Assembly (NCBI GenBank): GCA_002354655.1
Contig: DELY01000036.1
Span: 261-64,260, forward strand
Origin: Pseudomonas sp. UBA2684
GTDB lineage: Bacteria > Pseudomonadota > Gammaproteobacteria > Pseudomonadales > Pseudomonadaceae
Direction: 5' to 3'
Length of the DNA: 64,000 nt
Shown: piece by piece, positions 7,936-15,999 of the stretch
Layout of the letters: each line of letters begins with the position of its first letter
Position numbering within the stretch: position 1 is the stretch's first letter
Notes under the pieces: model-generated
The model's database searches: none
Told to the model about the DNA's origin: nothing
Seen by the model: the letters and a program-made list of their open reading frames with translations, nothing else
Program-made: the position numbers and the translations under genes

Positions 7936-9375
7936 TCAGCGGGCGACGACGCTGAGTGGCGTCACGTTGCTGCGCCCATAGACGTCTTCGAAGCGTTCGA
8001 TGTCGTCTTCGCCGAGGTAGCTGCCGGATTGCACCTCGATGATTTCCAGGGGGATCTTGCCCGGGTTGGCCAGACGGTGCACCGAGGCGATGGGGATGTA
8101 GGTGGACTGGTTTTCGGTGAGCAGGAAGGTCTTCTCGCCGCAGGTCACCTGGGCCGTGCCGGAGACCACGATCCAGTGTTCGGCGCGGTGATGGTGCATC
8201 TGCAAGGACAGCTGCGCGCCGGGTTTGACGGTGATGTGCTTGACCTGGAACCGCCCGCCCATGTCCACCGAGTCGTACGAGCCCCACGGCCGGTAGACCT
8301 CGCAATGGTTCTGGGTTTCGTTGCGGCCCTGGGCATCGAGCTGGTTGACCACCTTCTTCACGTCCTGCACGTGGTCGCGGTGGGCGATCATCATGGCGTC
8401 CTTGGTTTCCACCACGACGATGTTGTCCAGGCCGATCACCGAAACCAGCTTGCCGTTGCCGTGTACCAGGCAGTTGTGGCTCTCGTGCACCACCACGTCG
8501 CCTTTGATCACGTTGCCGTGCTCGTCCTTGGGGTGCACGTCCCAGATCGACGACCAGCTACCGACGTCGTTCCAGCCGGCATCCAGCGGCACCACGCAGG
8601 CGCGCGTGGTTTTTTCCATCACCGTGTAGTCGATCGAGTTGTCCGGGCAGCACTCGAAGGTGGCCGCATCGATATTCACCAGGTCGCCTTCGTGTTGGCT
8701 ACGTTCCAGGGCCAGCAGGCAGGTGTCGTAGATATCGGCGTCGTGTTTCTTCAGCTCTTCCAGGTAGCGGCTGGCGCGAAACAGGAACATGCCGCTGTTC
8801 CAGAAGTAGTCGCCAGCGGCAACGAATTCGCGGGCGCGGGCTTCGTCGGGTTTTTCAACGAAACGCTGCACGCGCACCACGCCCTGCGGCAGACCAGCGT
8901 CGGCCACCGATTTGATGTAGCCGTAACCGGTTTCCGCGCGAGTGGCGGGGATGCCGAACAGCACCATTTCGCCTTTGTTGGCGGCTTTGGCAGCGAGTGC
9001 CAGGGCGTTCTGGAAGGCTTGCTGGTTCTCGATCACATGGTCGGCGGGGAGAATCAGCAGCAATTCGTCGCGGCCTTCGGCCAGCAGTTTCAGCGCGGCA
9101 ATCGCCACCGCCGGCGCGGTGTTGCGGCCGAAGGGTTCGAGCAGGATCGCCTGGGTAACCAACTTCTGCGCCTGCAATTGTTCCTGGACGATAAAACGGT
9201 GTTCCTGGTTGCACACCAGCACCGGTGCCTGCATGCCCTCGAAGGCCAGGCGCTTGATGGTCTGCTGGAACAGGGTGTCGACGCCGGTCAGGGCGAGGAA
9301 TTGCTTGGGGTACTGCTTGCGCGAAAGGGGCCAGAGACGCGAGCCACTACCACCGGAAAGAATTACTGGAATCAT
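7936..9375 (-). CDS. algA: AlgA: phosphomannose isomerase / GDP-mannose pyrophosphorylase
   Basis: A 479-residue bifunctional type II enzyme (the P. aeruginosa protein is of similar length). The N-terminal nucleotidyltransferase domain opens with GGSGSRLWPLSRKQYPKQF. The C-terminal cupin holds the metal-binding QMHHHRAEHWIVVSG of the isomerase. It supplies steps 1 and 3 to GDP-mannose in the cytoplasm, ahead of AlgD. ATG 9375 follows AGGAG. It is the last gene of the operon, separated from algF by 410 bases of repeat-rich DNA, so its transcription may be partly uncoupled from the rest. Confidence 0.98.
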   Translation of the reverse strand: MIPVILSGGSGSRLWPLSRKQYPKQFLALTGVDTLFQQTIKRLAFEGMQAPVLVCNQEHRFIVQEQLQAQKLVTQAILLEPFGRNTAPAVAIAALKLLAEGRDELLLILPADHVIENQQAFQNALALAAKAANKGEMVLFGIPATRAETGYGYIKSVADAGLPQGVVRVQRFVEKPDEARAREFVAAGDYFWNSGMFLFRASRYLEELKKHDADIYDTCLLALERSQHEGDLVNIDAATFECCPDNSIDYTVMEKTTRACVVPLDAGWNDVGSWSSIWDVHPKDEHGNVIKGDVVVHESHNCLVHGNGKLVSVIGLDNIVVVETKDAMMIAHRDHVQDVKKVVNQLDAQGRNETQNHCEVYRPWGSYDSVDMGGRFQVKHITVKPGAQLSLQMHHHRAEHWIVVSGTAQVTCGEKTFLLTENQSTYIPIASVHRLANPGKIPLEIIEVQSGSYLGEDDIERFEDVYGRSNVTPLSVVAR

Positions 9376-9415
9376 GTCTGTTCTCCTGAAGCGTTGATGC
9401 TATTGGGTTGAGTGT

Positions 9416-9435
9416 TTCCCGCACTCGTGCGGGAA
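9416..9435. terminator. Hairpin upstream of algA
   Basis: TTCCCGCAC and GTGCGGGAA form a 9-bp perfect stem with a two-base (TC) centre. It lies 41 bases before the algA start in the mRNA leader. No T-tract follows, so it may be a pause or processing site and not a true terminator. Confidence 0.4.
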
Positions 9436-9582
9436 GCTTGCTGCGCTGTTGCCGAAGCACCAGTGGCGGGACTTATCCAACGCATCTCCTGCCGAAGACG
9501 CTGTATGCATGCCGGCTTTGTCGCCGGTCTGGGGTTGTTGTCTGTGACGAACATGGGCCTGAGAAACGCTCGTGCCCAGGTG

Positions 9583-9648
9583 CTTAGCAGTCACCTACGC
9601 TGCCGATACGGCGTTAAAAACGGCTCTGTACCCGTTAACTGTTGATGC
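9583..9648. repeat. Fragment of the MITE-like repeat joined to the third copy of the dispersed repeat
   Basis: CTACGCTGCCGATACGGCG and TTAAAAACGG match the left arm of the element at 23326-23486. It then runs into CTGTACCCGTTAACTGTTGAT, the reverse complement of the end of the repeats at 2430 and 45834. TTAG precedes the CAG terminus. Confidence 0.6.
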
Positions 9649-9663
9649 AGACCGCCGTCACTT

Positions 9664-9729
9664 GGGAGCGGCTTTAGCCGCGAAAGATCTTCAGTTTGCA
9701 AAGACTTTCGCGGATAAATCCGCTTCCAC
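9664..9729. repeat. REP pair (BIME-like), algF-algA gap
   Basis: GGGAGCGGCTTTAGCCGCG at the left and CGCGGATAAATCCGCTTCC at the right are inverted copies of a typical Pseudomonas REP (GGAGCGG-loop-CCGCG). Confidence 0.75.
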
Positions 9730-9770
9730 AAAAGCGCTGCTTCTCTTGCAATACGTAACTGGGACATAGC

Positions 9771-9789
9771 CTTAAAAATGGCCTGCTAG
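9771..9789. repeat. MITE-like repeat end overlapping the algF stop codon
   Basis: CTTAAAAATGGCCTGCTAG matches the right end of the short element at 39081-39120 (ending GGCCTGCTAG). The CTA at 9786-9788 is the algF stop codon (TAG) on the minus strand. Confidence 0.5.
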
Positions 9790-10433
9790 TCGGTCTTCGC
9801 CGGGCGCTTGACCCAGACCGGCGAGAGCTGGCCGGGGGTGCCGGTGATGTACAGGCAAACCACTTCGCCGCGCGCCAGGCTCACCGGTTTCAGGTCGCTG
9901 ACTTTCCGCTGGCCGTCGAACAACGCCAGGCTCACTTTCACCGGGTTGACCTCACGCTGGCCGCTGTCATTCGGGGCCACGCCATCGACCACCGCGGCCT
10001 TGCCGTCGGCGGTTTTCAGGCTGAGCGTGCTGCCGGAGAGGTTCTGTACGCGCAGCAGGGCTTTCTGTTTGTTGGTGAACGGCGCCTCTTCCACCAGCTT
10101 GGGTGCCGCGCCGGGCTGGCTGACCAGGGTGTAGTAGTGGTCGGCGTCCAGTTGCACCGGCAGGTTGGCGCTGCCGACCTGGGCGCTGTAGCTGCCGGCC
10201 GGCAGGAAGCTGAAGTCGCTGGAGGCCAGCGGCGCGATGTCGTTGAGGTCGGTGTTGCCGACGCTCATGCTCAGTTCGCTGTTGCCGGCGTTGTAAGCGC
10301 GCACGAAGGCCGAGCCTTTGGGTGCGTTCGGCGCGTACAGGCCGCCTTCGCCGGCCTGCGCATGCAGGGCGCCGATACCCAGGGCGAGGGCACAGGCGTA
10401 GGACGTCCAGCTGCATTTGGTTGTTCTGTTCAT
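9786..10433 (-). CDS. algF: AlgF: alginate O-acetylation adaptor
   Basis: A 215-residue periplasmic protein with an N-terminal signal peptide (TSYACALALGIGALHAQA, cleavage before GEGGLYAP). The mature part is beta-rich. AlgF is needed with AlgI and AlgJ for acetylation of mannuronate residues and is thought to link the machinery to AlgX. The start was placed at ATG 10433 because the upstream extension of the open frame lies in REP DNA and the signal peptide begins here. The length agrees with the family (about 216). Confidence 0.95.
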   Translation of the reverse strand: MNRTTKCSWTSYACALALGIGALHAQAGEGGLYAPNAPKGSAFVRAYNAGNSELSMSVGNTDLNDIAPLASSDFSFLPAGSYSAQVGSANLPVQLDADHYYTLVSQPGAAPKLVEEAPFTNKQKALLRVQNLSGSTLSLKTADGKAAVVDGVAPNDSGQREVNPVKVSLALFDGQRKVSDLKPVSLARGEVVCLYITGTPGQLSPVWVKRPAKTD

Positions 10434-10512
10434 GGGTAGTGCTCCATAGGATTTAGCCAAAGGGTCTGTCGACCCGGTACGGGTGAGGCCTTTCCTGCCC
10501 AAGGGGCAGCTC

Positions 10513-10584
10513 CGTAGGATGGGTTGAGCGAAGCGATACCCATGCTGCTTTGTGATGGGTATCGCAAGCTCAACCCATCCTACG
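10513..10584. repeat. Long palindromic REP, algJ-algF gap
   Basis: CGTAGGATGGGTTGAGC at the left is repeated in reverse complement at the right end (GCTCAACCCATCCTACG). The dyad continues inwards through GCGATACCCAT / ATGGGTATCGC. The 72-base element could fold into a long hairpin in the alg mRNA between algJ and algF. Confidence 0.8.
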
Positions 10585-10598
10585 AAGTGGTTTTGCAT

Positions 10599-11741
10599 TC
10601 AATGGCTGTTGCTGCTGGCCAGGCGTTGCTTGCTGCTGTTGCTTTTCAGCTCGGCGATCCAGGCCGGGTCGAAGTCGCTGAGGTCGCTGGCCATCGGCAG
10701 GTAGCGCTCCGGGAATTCCCAGATCACCAGCTGCGGTGCGGTGTTTTTCAGTTCCTCGCTCTGCAGGTACTTGAGCATCGGCAGGATCGGTCCCTGGCCG
10801 TCTTCGGCGTGGTTGCTCAGGTCGCGTTGCAGGTGCTGACGCAGCGCGCCGGCAAAATTCCAGCTGGGGTTGGCGCTGTAACTGGTACCGACCAGCGCCA
10901 CCGGCATCTCGCTGGCGGCGAACAGTGCATCGGCGCCTTCTGCCGGGTTGGCGGCGCGGGTGGCGCGCTTGTGCAGCGGGTCGGGTTCGGGCATCAACGC
11001 GGCGAACAGCGGATCGAGCGGCAGGAAGCGGGTCAGGTCGCCCTGGTAACGTTCTTGTCCGCTGGCTTCGGTGATGAACTGCTGCGGCGCGCCGTCGAGG
11101 GTGATGGCGCGGCGCACGGCTGCACTCAACTGCTGCGCGGCGAGGTCGGCGCCCAGCGGTGTCCAGTGCGTGTCGGTACGCAGGAACAGCGGCCCGTTGT
11201 GCTTGGCGGCGCGCAGTGTGGCGAGCAGGTCCGGGGCGGCGATGTCGGCACGGCGCACGGCGCGGTGGAAGCGTTGGTAGAGGTCGCTGCGCAAGGCGCT
11301 GGGGCGATGCGCGCCGATGTGCTCCGGGTAGACCCGCGACTTTGCGGGCACGATCGCCAGCAGCAGCAGCACGTTGCGTTGCGCCAGTTCGTCGCGCACG
11401 CCGCGGATCAGCGCCAGGTTGTCGCGTTGCTGCTGCGGGCCATTGGCCACCGGCTTGAACTCTTCATCCGAGTACAGCCAATCGTGCTCGCCGATCACTA
11501 CGCCGGGGCGGCCTGCGTCGAACAGCAGGTAGTCGATTGCGGCCCAGACATTGGTGCCGATCTCCTTGACCGGAAATTGCTTGTCGTAATGGCTCTCGAA
11601 GGTCTTCGCCAGGCCACCGTCGAGCACGCTGAACTGGTTGGGCGGCTGATAGCTCAGCACGCCGCGCATCGACCAGAGAAATAACAGAACCAGCACGCCA
11701 AGAAACAGCGCGACATAGAGTGTGCGTAATGGACGCGTCAT
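10599..11741 (-). CDS. algJ: AlgJ: alginate O-acetyltransferase
   Basis: A 380-residue SGNH-like acetyltransferase anchored by one N-terminal helix (TLYVALFLGVLVLLFLWSM). It shows DTHWTPLGADLAA and VGTSYSANPSWNF, the Asp-His and Ser elements of the AlgJ/AlgX family. It acts in the periplasm, with acetyl groups passed by AlgI. A GTG start directly abutting the algI stop (11753) is possible, but ATG 11741 has GAGG at proper distance and fits the family N-terminus. Confidence 0.96.
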   Translation of the reverse strand: MTRPLRTLYVALFLGVLVLLFLWSMRGVLSYQPPNQFSVLDGGLAKTFESHYDKQFPVKEIGTNVWAAIDYLLFDAGRPGVVIGEHDWLYSDEEFKPVANGPQQQRDNLALIRGVRDELAQRNVLLLLAIVPAKSRVYPEHIGAHRPSALRSDLYQRFHRAVRRADIAAPDLLATLRAAKHNGPLFLRTDTHWTPLGADLAAQQLSAAVRRAITLDGAPQQFITEASGQERYQGDLTRFLPLDPLFAALMPEPDPLHKRATRAANPAEGADALFAASEMPVALVGTSYSANPSWNFAGALRQHLQRDLSNHAEDGQGPILPMLKYLQSEELKNTAPQLVIWEFPERYLPMASDLSDFDPAWIAELKSNSSKQRLASSNSH

Positions 11742-11753
11742 GCTCGGCCTCAC

Positions 11754-13256
11754 TCAGAATTGGAAGTACAGGAACGGTGAGTAGCTCTGTGCCGACAGCT
11801 TCAGCACCGAGGCGCAGAACAGCAGGAGCAACGCACCACGCACCACATAGCGCGGTAGCGCGGCGCTCCAGCTCCGCACGCCAGCGCCAGCGCCGAGCAG
11901 GCCCGGGGTCTCGCCCGCACCTGCCGTGAGCAACCGTGCTGGGCCGTCTGCGTCGCGCGCTTGTTGGCTACGGTAGAACTGGCGCAGGCCGCACCAGGCG
12001 AGCACGGCGTAGGCCAGCACCAGGGTGGCGATCTGCAAGTCGCTGATGCTGGCGCGGTTGAGCTCGCTGAGCTGCCAGCCGTTGAAGCCGAACAATGCGC
12101 TGTACATGCGCCAGGCCACGTCGAGGTTTTCGGCACGGAAGATCACCCAGCCGAGCATCACCAGGAAGAAGGTCAAGGCCCACTTCAGCGGGTTGATCAC
12201 CGTGGGCGCGGCATTCACGCCACAGGCCCGCTCGATGGCCAGCCACATGCCGTGCCAGGCGCCCCAGATCAGGAAGGTCCAGTTGGCGCCGTGCCAGAAA
12301 CCGCCGAGCAGCATGGTCAGAAACAGGTTGCGGTAGGTGTTGAAGGTGCCCTTGCGGTTGCCGCCCAGCGGCACGTACAGGTAGTCGCGCAGCCAGGTGG
12401 AGAGGCTGATGTGCCAGCGCCGCCAGAATTCGGTGATCGACTGGCTGATATAGGGCTGGTTGAAGTTCTCCATAAAGCGGAAGCCCATCATCAGGCCGAG
12501 GCCGATGGCCATGTCGCTGTAGCCGGAGAAGTCGAAATACAGCTGCGCGGTATAGGCGATCATGCCCAGCCAGGCATCGCCGGTACTGGGGTTGTCCAGG
12601 GCGAAGCAGTGGTCGACCAGCGGCGCCAGGCTGTCGGCGATAAACACCTTCTTGACGAAACCCTGCATAAAGCGCGTGGCGCCTTCGGAGAATTTGTCGA
12701 GGCTGTGCGTGCGGTCGGTGAACTGGTCGGCGAGGTCCTTGTAGCGCAGCACCGGCCCGGCAATCAGCTGCGGGAACAGGGCGATGAACGCGGCGAAGTT
12801 GATCAGGTTTTCCGTGGGCTTGGTGTCGCCGCGGTACACGTCGATCAGGTAGCTGAGCGACTGGAAGATGTAGAAGGAAATACCGATCGGCAGGATCACC
12901 TGAGTCAGCAGGAACGGCTCGAAGCCGGCGCCTTCCAGCACCTTGTTGAGGTTCGCCACGCCGAAGTTGGCGTACTTGAAGTAAGCCAGGGTCGCCAGGT
13001 TGCCGACCACGCCCCAAATCACCCAGCGCTGCGCCGCCTTGCTGCGTACCCCAGCGCGGTAGATGCGCAGGCCGAAGCCGTAGTTCCACAAGGTGACCGC
13101 GACGAACAGCAGGAGGAAATCCACCCGCCACCAGGCATAGAAGACATAACTGCCGATCAGGATCAGCAGGTTGCGATAGCGGTTGCTGCTCAGGTAGTAC
13201 AGGCCGAGAAAGATCGGCAGGAACAAAAACAAAAACACATTGGATGAAAAAACCAT
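11754..13256 (-). CDS. algI: AlgI: membrane-bound O-acyltransferase (MBOAT)
   Basis: A 500-residue polytopic inner-membrane protein. The MBOAT core is clear, including FWHGANWTFLIWGAWHG with the conserved histidines near the active site. AlgI moves acetyl groups across the inner membrane for AlgJ/AlgX. The start at ATG 13256 (MVFSSNVFLF) has GAGAGAGG upstream; the in-frame extension upstream is not family-like. A 204-base gap with a REP separates it from algL. Confidence 0.97.
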   Translation of the reverse strand: MVFSSNVFLFLFLPIFLGLYYLSSNRYRNLLILIGSYVFYAWWRVDFLLLFVAVTLWNYGFGLRIYRAGVRSKAAQRWVIWGVVGNLATLAYFKYANFGVANLNKVLEGAGFEPFLLTQVILPIGISFYIFQSLSYLIDVYRGDTKPTENLINFAAFIALFPQLIAGPVLRYKDLADQFTDRTHSLDKFSEGATRFMQGFVKKVFIADSLAPLVDHCFALDNPSTGDAWLGMIAYTAQLYFDFSGYSDMAIGLGLMMGFRFMENFNQPYISQSITEFWRRWHISLSTWLRDYLYVPLGGNRKGTFNTYRNLFLTMLLGGFWHGANWTFLIWGAWHGMWLAIERACGVNAAPTVINPLKWALTFFLVMLGWVIFRAENLDVAWRMYSALFGFNGWQLSELNRASISDLQIATLVLAYAVLAWCGLRQFYRSQQARDADGPARLLTAGAGETPGLLGAGAGVRSWSAALPRYVVRGALLLLFCASVLKLSAQSYSPFLYFQF

Positions 13257-13404
13257 CCGCCTCTCTCCGTTGAATAGCCACTCATCCAGGGCTCGCAAGC
13301 CCCCCCTTTCCCCCCCGCGAGCGGGAGGGTGTTTCAGCGTCCGTAGACGGGTGCATCCCCACGCAGTCCTGGCGAAGCCTTGTCCGCCACCTGTGAGGGT
13401 TAAC

Positions 13405-13440
13405 GGCGGACAAGCCGTGCAGCGGCATGTCCGCCCTACG
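13405..13440. repeat. REP-like palindrome, algL-algI gap
   Basis: GGCGGACA and TGTCCGCC enclose AGCCG/CGGCA, followed by CCTACG. The same sequence type (GTAGGGCGGACATGCC...TTGTCCGCC) recurs at 26319, 26364 and 45948. Confidence 0.7.
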
Positions 13441-13460
13441 AACTACGTAAAGCGTTCCTC

Positions 13461-14546
13461 TCAGCCATCGCTGGGCTTCTGCGGGTCGAATACCTGGCTG
13501 ACGTCGCCACCGAGGCGGAACGTCTTGAACGGCGCCATCTGCTGTTTGAACTGCTCGGTGTCGGTCGAGCAGCTGTAGAGCGTGCAGTAGGGCGCCAGCC
13601 AGGCAAATTTGGCGCGCTTCTTGAGGTCTTCCATGTCCTGTTTCTCGCCGGTTTTGCGGGTGAATGCCTGCTGGTCGTCGACGCCGTCGAGCACCCGTTC
13701 GGCCAGGCGTTGCAGCGCGCCATGGTTTTCCTCGCGCAGGTCGACGCCATTGGCCTGGGCGAAGGCGGCCACCATCGCCAGCGGTGGCAGGGCGTAGTTG
13801 TGGTAGGCCAGGGCACGCTGGCTACGCTTCAGCTCGTTGGGCAGGTAGCCGTCGTCGTCGACCTGGTTGGCGGCCACGCGAAACTGCGCCACGGCCCAGT
13901 CGAACAGGTCGCGGCGGTCGCTGGCGATGGCGCTGGCCATCACCGACCAGGCGGCCCAGTAGCTGTGGTTGTTGATCTTCTTCAGCGGCAGATCGCTCCA
14001 GTCGTGCACGGTCTGCTCGGCCAGTTTGACGAACCAGGATTCGATCAACTGGCTTTGCTGGCGATACGGCGCCAGCGGCTGCGATGCGGAAAATTTCAGC
14101 CGTAGGTAAGCCGAGGACAAACTGCCCAGCGCCCATTTGCGCACCGATTTGCCGGTGTGGTTGTACTCGCTGCTGAGCAGGGCGTTGGCCTGGGCCCAGT
14201 TGCCCAGCCATTGCAGGGTGCATTCGAGCTGTTCGCGCTGGCCGTCGCGCATGTAGTGCATGACCTGCTGGTTGATCTCGCGCTCCATCTCGGTGATGGC
14301 GGCGGTTTTCTCGCGGAAGGCGCGTTCCGACTCGCGGTTGAGGGTGGCGCGGGCCTTGCCGGAGCCTTCGTACTTGCTGCGAAACTCCAGTTTGGCGGTG
14401 TAGGGGTGCGGTGGCGTCTTGCAGGTTTGCGCCGGTTTGCCGGTGACCGGCACGGCGGCGTAATAGCCAGCCGGCGGCACTAGGCTGGCGGCGAAGGCCG
14501 GCTGGGCGAGCAGGGCGGCGGCGAGCAGGCAGGGGGCGAGCTTCAT
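13461..14546 (-). CDS. algL: AlgL: periplasmic alginate lyase
   Basis: A 361-residue PL5-family lyase with a signal peptide ([19 protein letters not shown]). The family hallmark NNHSYWAAW, bearing catalytic Asn/His residues, lies near residue 200. AlgL beta-eliminates polymannuronate and clears polymer that fails to be exported from the periplasm. Two consecutive ATG codons occur (14549, 14546). GGAGG is better spaced for the second, which was chosen. Confidence 0.96.
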   Translation of the reverse strand: MKLAPCLLAAALLAQPAFAASLVPPAGYYAAVPVTGKPAQTCKTPPHPYTAKLEFRSKYEGSGKARATLNRESERAFREKTAAITEMEREINQQVMHYMRDGQREQLECTLQWLGNWAQANALLSSEYNHTGKSVRKWALGSLSSAYLRLKFSASQPLAPYRQQSQLIESWFVKLAEQTVHDWSDLPLKKINNHSYWAAWSVMASAIASDRRDLFDWAVAQFRVAANQVDDDGYLPNELKRSQRALAYHNYALPPLAMVAAFAQANGVDLREENHGALQRLAERVLDGVDDQQAFTRKTGEKQDMEDLKKRAKFAWLAPYCTLYSCSTDTEQFKQQMAPFKTFRLGGDVSQVFDPQKPSDG

Positions 14547-14560
14547 CATTACCTCCATCC

Positions 14561-15988
14561 TCAGCGAGCCTGGGCCGTGAGGGGTTGGTCCCCGGCGCCA
14601 GGGCGTTTGCACAGGGTCGCCTCGACACTCAGGTTGGCCGGCATGTCTTCCGGGCTGTGAATTTCCAGGGCGAGCAGGTTGAGATCGGCCCAGTCGGCGT
14701 CATTGCGCAGTTCGAAGACATAACGGCCGCCGGTGTCGACGCGGTCGCTCTGTTCGATCTTGAAGTTTTCGCGGCGGCCGTTGAGGTACCAGATGGTCGC
14801 CTGAGACGCGTGCACGCTGGGGTCGCTGAAGGTCAGGTCGACCTGGTAATCGCGGCCGCGCAGGTCGCGCAGCGCGTTGTTTGCGCCATTGACCAGCACC
14901 TCGTTGGCGCCGGGCTTGAGGGTGATCGTGTTGTTCATCACCGCCGGGCGGCCTGCGCAGCCGTTGTTCACCAGCGGCACGGCCTGGCGGTAGAAGCTTT
15001 GCTGCGCCAGGTCGTAGTGGGTGGCGAACTCCCAGATCAGGATCTTCGGCGGGTTGTCGTGGAATTCCTGGCTGCTCATGTATTGCAGCAGTGCGCTGTC
15101 GAAGCCGCCGCCGCTGACTGACATGTTGAGCACGTCGGTGCTGCTGTGCTGCTGGAGGAAACCGGCGAAGTTGTAGGCCGGGCCGCTGTTGCTGGTGCCG
15201 ACCAGGGCGATCTGCGGGCTGGCCGCGTCGCCGAACAGGCTGTCGCTGTCGGCTTCGCCCACCGGCTCGGTTGCGTAGCGCTCGACGTACTGGGTGGCGT
15301 AGCTGGTGCCGCAGAAGTTGGCGGCGGTCTTGTGCAGGGTGCCGGCTTTGGGCAGCAGGCCGACCACCTTGCTCTCGAATTGCTGCTGCGGGATATCGGC
15401 GAACGCGGGGATCTGCTTTAGCGTCTCGGCCACCAGTTTGGCGGTGCGCTCGGCGCCGGCCGGGGTCCAGTGGTGGTCGGCCTTGAAGTAGTAAGCGGTG
15501 TCCGCGGCTGGCTCGTCGAACAGCGGCGAGAGGTCGGTGACCCAGATCCCGGCCTTGCGGAAATCGGCCACGGCTTGCAGGTAGTTCTGCTTGGCCAGTG
15601 CGAAGTTGAACTGGCGTTGCTCCTCGGCAGTGAGCTGCGCGCGGTTGACCAGGCCGCGAGTCGGCTGGTAGACCACCATCAGCTCGATGCCCTTGCGCTT
15701 CAAGGTATCGCGCAGGCGCTTGAACTGGCTGTAGCCGTAAGGCGTGGTGCCAAAATCGGTGCGCAGATCGTAGCGGCTGCGGAACAGCCAGTCGCCCTGG
15801 CCCTGCACCAGTGCGGTGAAGAAGCTCAGGTACTTGCTGGTGTACTGGCTGGGGTCCTGGGCGGCCGGGCACAGCGTCCCGAGGCGCTGCACCTGGTACT
15901 GCGGTGCCGCCATCGCCTGGCTGCTGGCCGCGGCGAGGAGGGCGCTGGCGAGGGCCAGCTGGCGAAACTGAAAATGACGGTTGATCAC
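14561..15988 (-). CDS. algX: AlgX: alginate acetyltransferase / scaffold
   Basis: A 475-residue periplasmic protein. After a signal peptide comes the SGNH-like domain with [16 protein letters not shown] (Asp-His) and [12 protein letters not shown] (Ser). The C-terminal carbohydrate-binding module covers about residues 345-465. AlgX acetylates the chain and contacts AlgK and MucD. The start was placed at GTG 15988, preceded by GAGGGAA at six bases. The TTG at 16003 overlaps the algG stop and has no ribosome site. The length then matches the family (about 474). Confidence 0.95.
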   Translation of the reverse strand: MINRHFQFRQLALASALLAAASSQAMAAPQYQVQRLGTLCPAAQDPSQYTSKYLSFFTALVQGQGDWLFRSRYDLRTDFGTTPYGYSQFKRLRDTLKRKGIELMVVYQPTRGLVNRAQLTAEEQRQFNFALAKQNYLQAVADFRKAGIWVTDLSPLFDEPAADTAYYFKADHHWTPAGAERTAKLVAETLKQIPAFADIPQQQFESKVVGLLPKAGTLHKTAANFCGTSYATQYVERYATEPVGEADSDSLFGDAASPQIALVGTSNSGPAYNFAGFLQQHSSTDVLNMSVSGGGFDSALLQYMSSQEFHDNPPKILIWEFATHYDLAQQSFYRQAVPLVNNGCAGRPAVMNNTITLKPGANEVLVNGANNALRDLRGRDYQVDLTFSDPSVHASQATIWYLNGRRENFKIEQSDRVDTGGRYVFELRNDADWADLNLLALEIHSPEDMPANLSVEATLCKRPGAGDQPLTAQAR

Positions 15989-15999
15989 GGTGTATTCCC

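Larger units (their letters stand above)
9376..9785. other. Repeat-rich algF-algA intergenic region
   Basis: This 410-base gap inside the operon holds no gene. It contains MITE-like fragments (9583-9648, 9771-9789), a REP pair (9664-9729) and a short strong hairpin (9416-9435). No clear promoter for algA was seen. Confidence 0.6.

Noticed and set aside
7798-9411. 537-codon plus-strand frame opposite algA
   Set aside because: Antisense shadow of a certain gene in high-GC DNA; no domain.
11961-13247. 428-codon plus-strand frame opposite algI
   Set aside because: Antisense shadow with Gln/His/Glu bias typical of the complement of hydrophobic codons.
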